From an uncultured Saprospiraceae bacterium (GTDB taxonomy: Bacteria > Bacteroidota > Bacteroidia > Chitinophagales > Saprospiraceae), in NCBI GenBank assembly GCA_937959095.1, contig CALGLY010000525.1, forward strand, positions 1 through 6,418: a stretch of DNA of 6,418 bases, in the 5' to 3' direction. The translations under genes and the position numbers were made by a program. This document shows, in pieces, positions 6,190 through 6,418 of this stretch. The notes beneath the pieces are model-generated. The model saw nothing but the letters and a program-made list of their open reading frames with translations. It was not told the origin of the DNA and searched no databases. The number at the start of each line of letters is the position of its first letter. Positions within the stretch are counted from its first letter, which is position 1.

Positions 6190-6237
6190 CTTCGCCAAAT
6201 GGAAAATTTAAAATTGATAATTATCTATTTGGTGAAG
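6190..6237. promoter_or_regulatory. Inverted repeat upstream of the long paralogue (possible operator or 5'-UTR hairpin)
   Basis: CTTCGCCAAAT (6190-6200) and ATTTGGTGAAG (6227-6237) pair at 10 of 11 positions, with a 26-base AT-rich spacer; the odd position is G-T on the plus strand. It begins 27 bases upstream of the ATG at 6163, where the promoter or leader should lie. No confident Bacteroidota-type promoter motif (TAnnTTTG) was found in 6164-6350; TAAGTTTT in minus orientation (complement of 6266-6273) is only a partial match. Confidence 0.4.
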
Positions 6238-6351
6238 ACCTTGAGATAAATCTTCGTTTCTAAACGAAAACTTAATTCACTACTAAATGAGTTGAATTAG
6301 GAAGATGTGACATTGGAAAGGAATGTTTTTTGATTTTTTTTATAACAATTC

Positions 6352-6406
6352 AATAAAAAGAGAGCTACTGGCACAGATTATGAATCCGCACCAGTAGTAT
6401 CCCTTT
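6352..6406 (-). terminator. Terminator-like long hairpin at the right edge, probably of a minus-strand gene outside the window
   Basis: CTACTGG (6365-6371) pairs perfectly with CCAGTAG (6391-6397). Inside, GATT and AATC (6376-6379, 6383-6386) form a small apical stem, and outside, 6357-6363 pairs with 6400-6406, with one G-U in the minus-strand RNA that is an A-C mismatch on the plus strand. Minus-strand RNA then has a T-rich run (complement of 6352-6359). The plus strand is also T-rich past 6403, so it could act in both directions. Confidence 0.6.
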
Positions 6407-6418
6407 TATAATTTTTTA

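Larger units (their letters stand above)
6164..6418. other. AT-rich intergenic region upstream of the long paralogue
   Basis: Should hold the promoter and leader of the long paralogue. It contains the inverted repeat at 6190-6237, a small CGTTT/AAACG stem near 6255-6266, a TAATTCA/TGAATTA inverted repeat (about 6273-6299) and the terminator-like hairpin at the right edge. No Shine-Dalgarno sequence precedes the ATG at 6163 and no ORF was seen. Confidence 0.55.

Overview
The window looks like an AT-rich Bacteroidota chromosome segment. The main reason is that both long reading frames encode secreted proteins with a Sec signal peptide at the N-terminus and a type IX secretion (T9SS, Por) sorting domain at the C-terminus, a combination restricted to that phylum. 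Neither start codon has a Shine-Dalgarno sequence, which is also usual there. The exact lineage cannot be read from the window; a gliding or marine saprospirid- or cytophagid-like bacterium would fit.

Layout: 1-557 is an AT-rich non-coding stretch with several inverted repeats, ending in a probable terminator. 558-2705 (minus) encodes a 715-residue modular surface or secreted protein. 2706-2926 is a spacer with a convincing minus-strand terminator. 2927-6163 (minus) encodes a 1078-residue paralogue of the first protein. 6164-6418 is non-coding and carries an inverted repeat just upstream of the large gene plus a bidirectional-looking terminator hairpin at the right edge, probably closing a minus-strand gene outside the window.

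The two proteins share one plan: signal peptide, a cysteine-free N-terminal beta-rich domain of about 167 residues (about two thirds identical between them), a cysteine-containing SprB-like module, a central region, a second SprB-like module, HYR-like (immunoglobulin-like) modules, an acidic/Asn linker and the T9SS sorting domain. They differ mainly in the centre, where the large protein has five tandem 89-90 residue modules and the small one has only a single diverged relative of that module, placed elsewhere. This looks like a duplicated adhesin or matrix-protein pair whose stalk length has diverged. The terminator between them suggests they are transcribed separately rather than as one operon. 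Ligand and biological role cannot be determined from sequence alone.

No RNA genes, CRISPR arrays, insertion sequences or enzymes were recognised.
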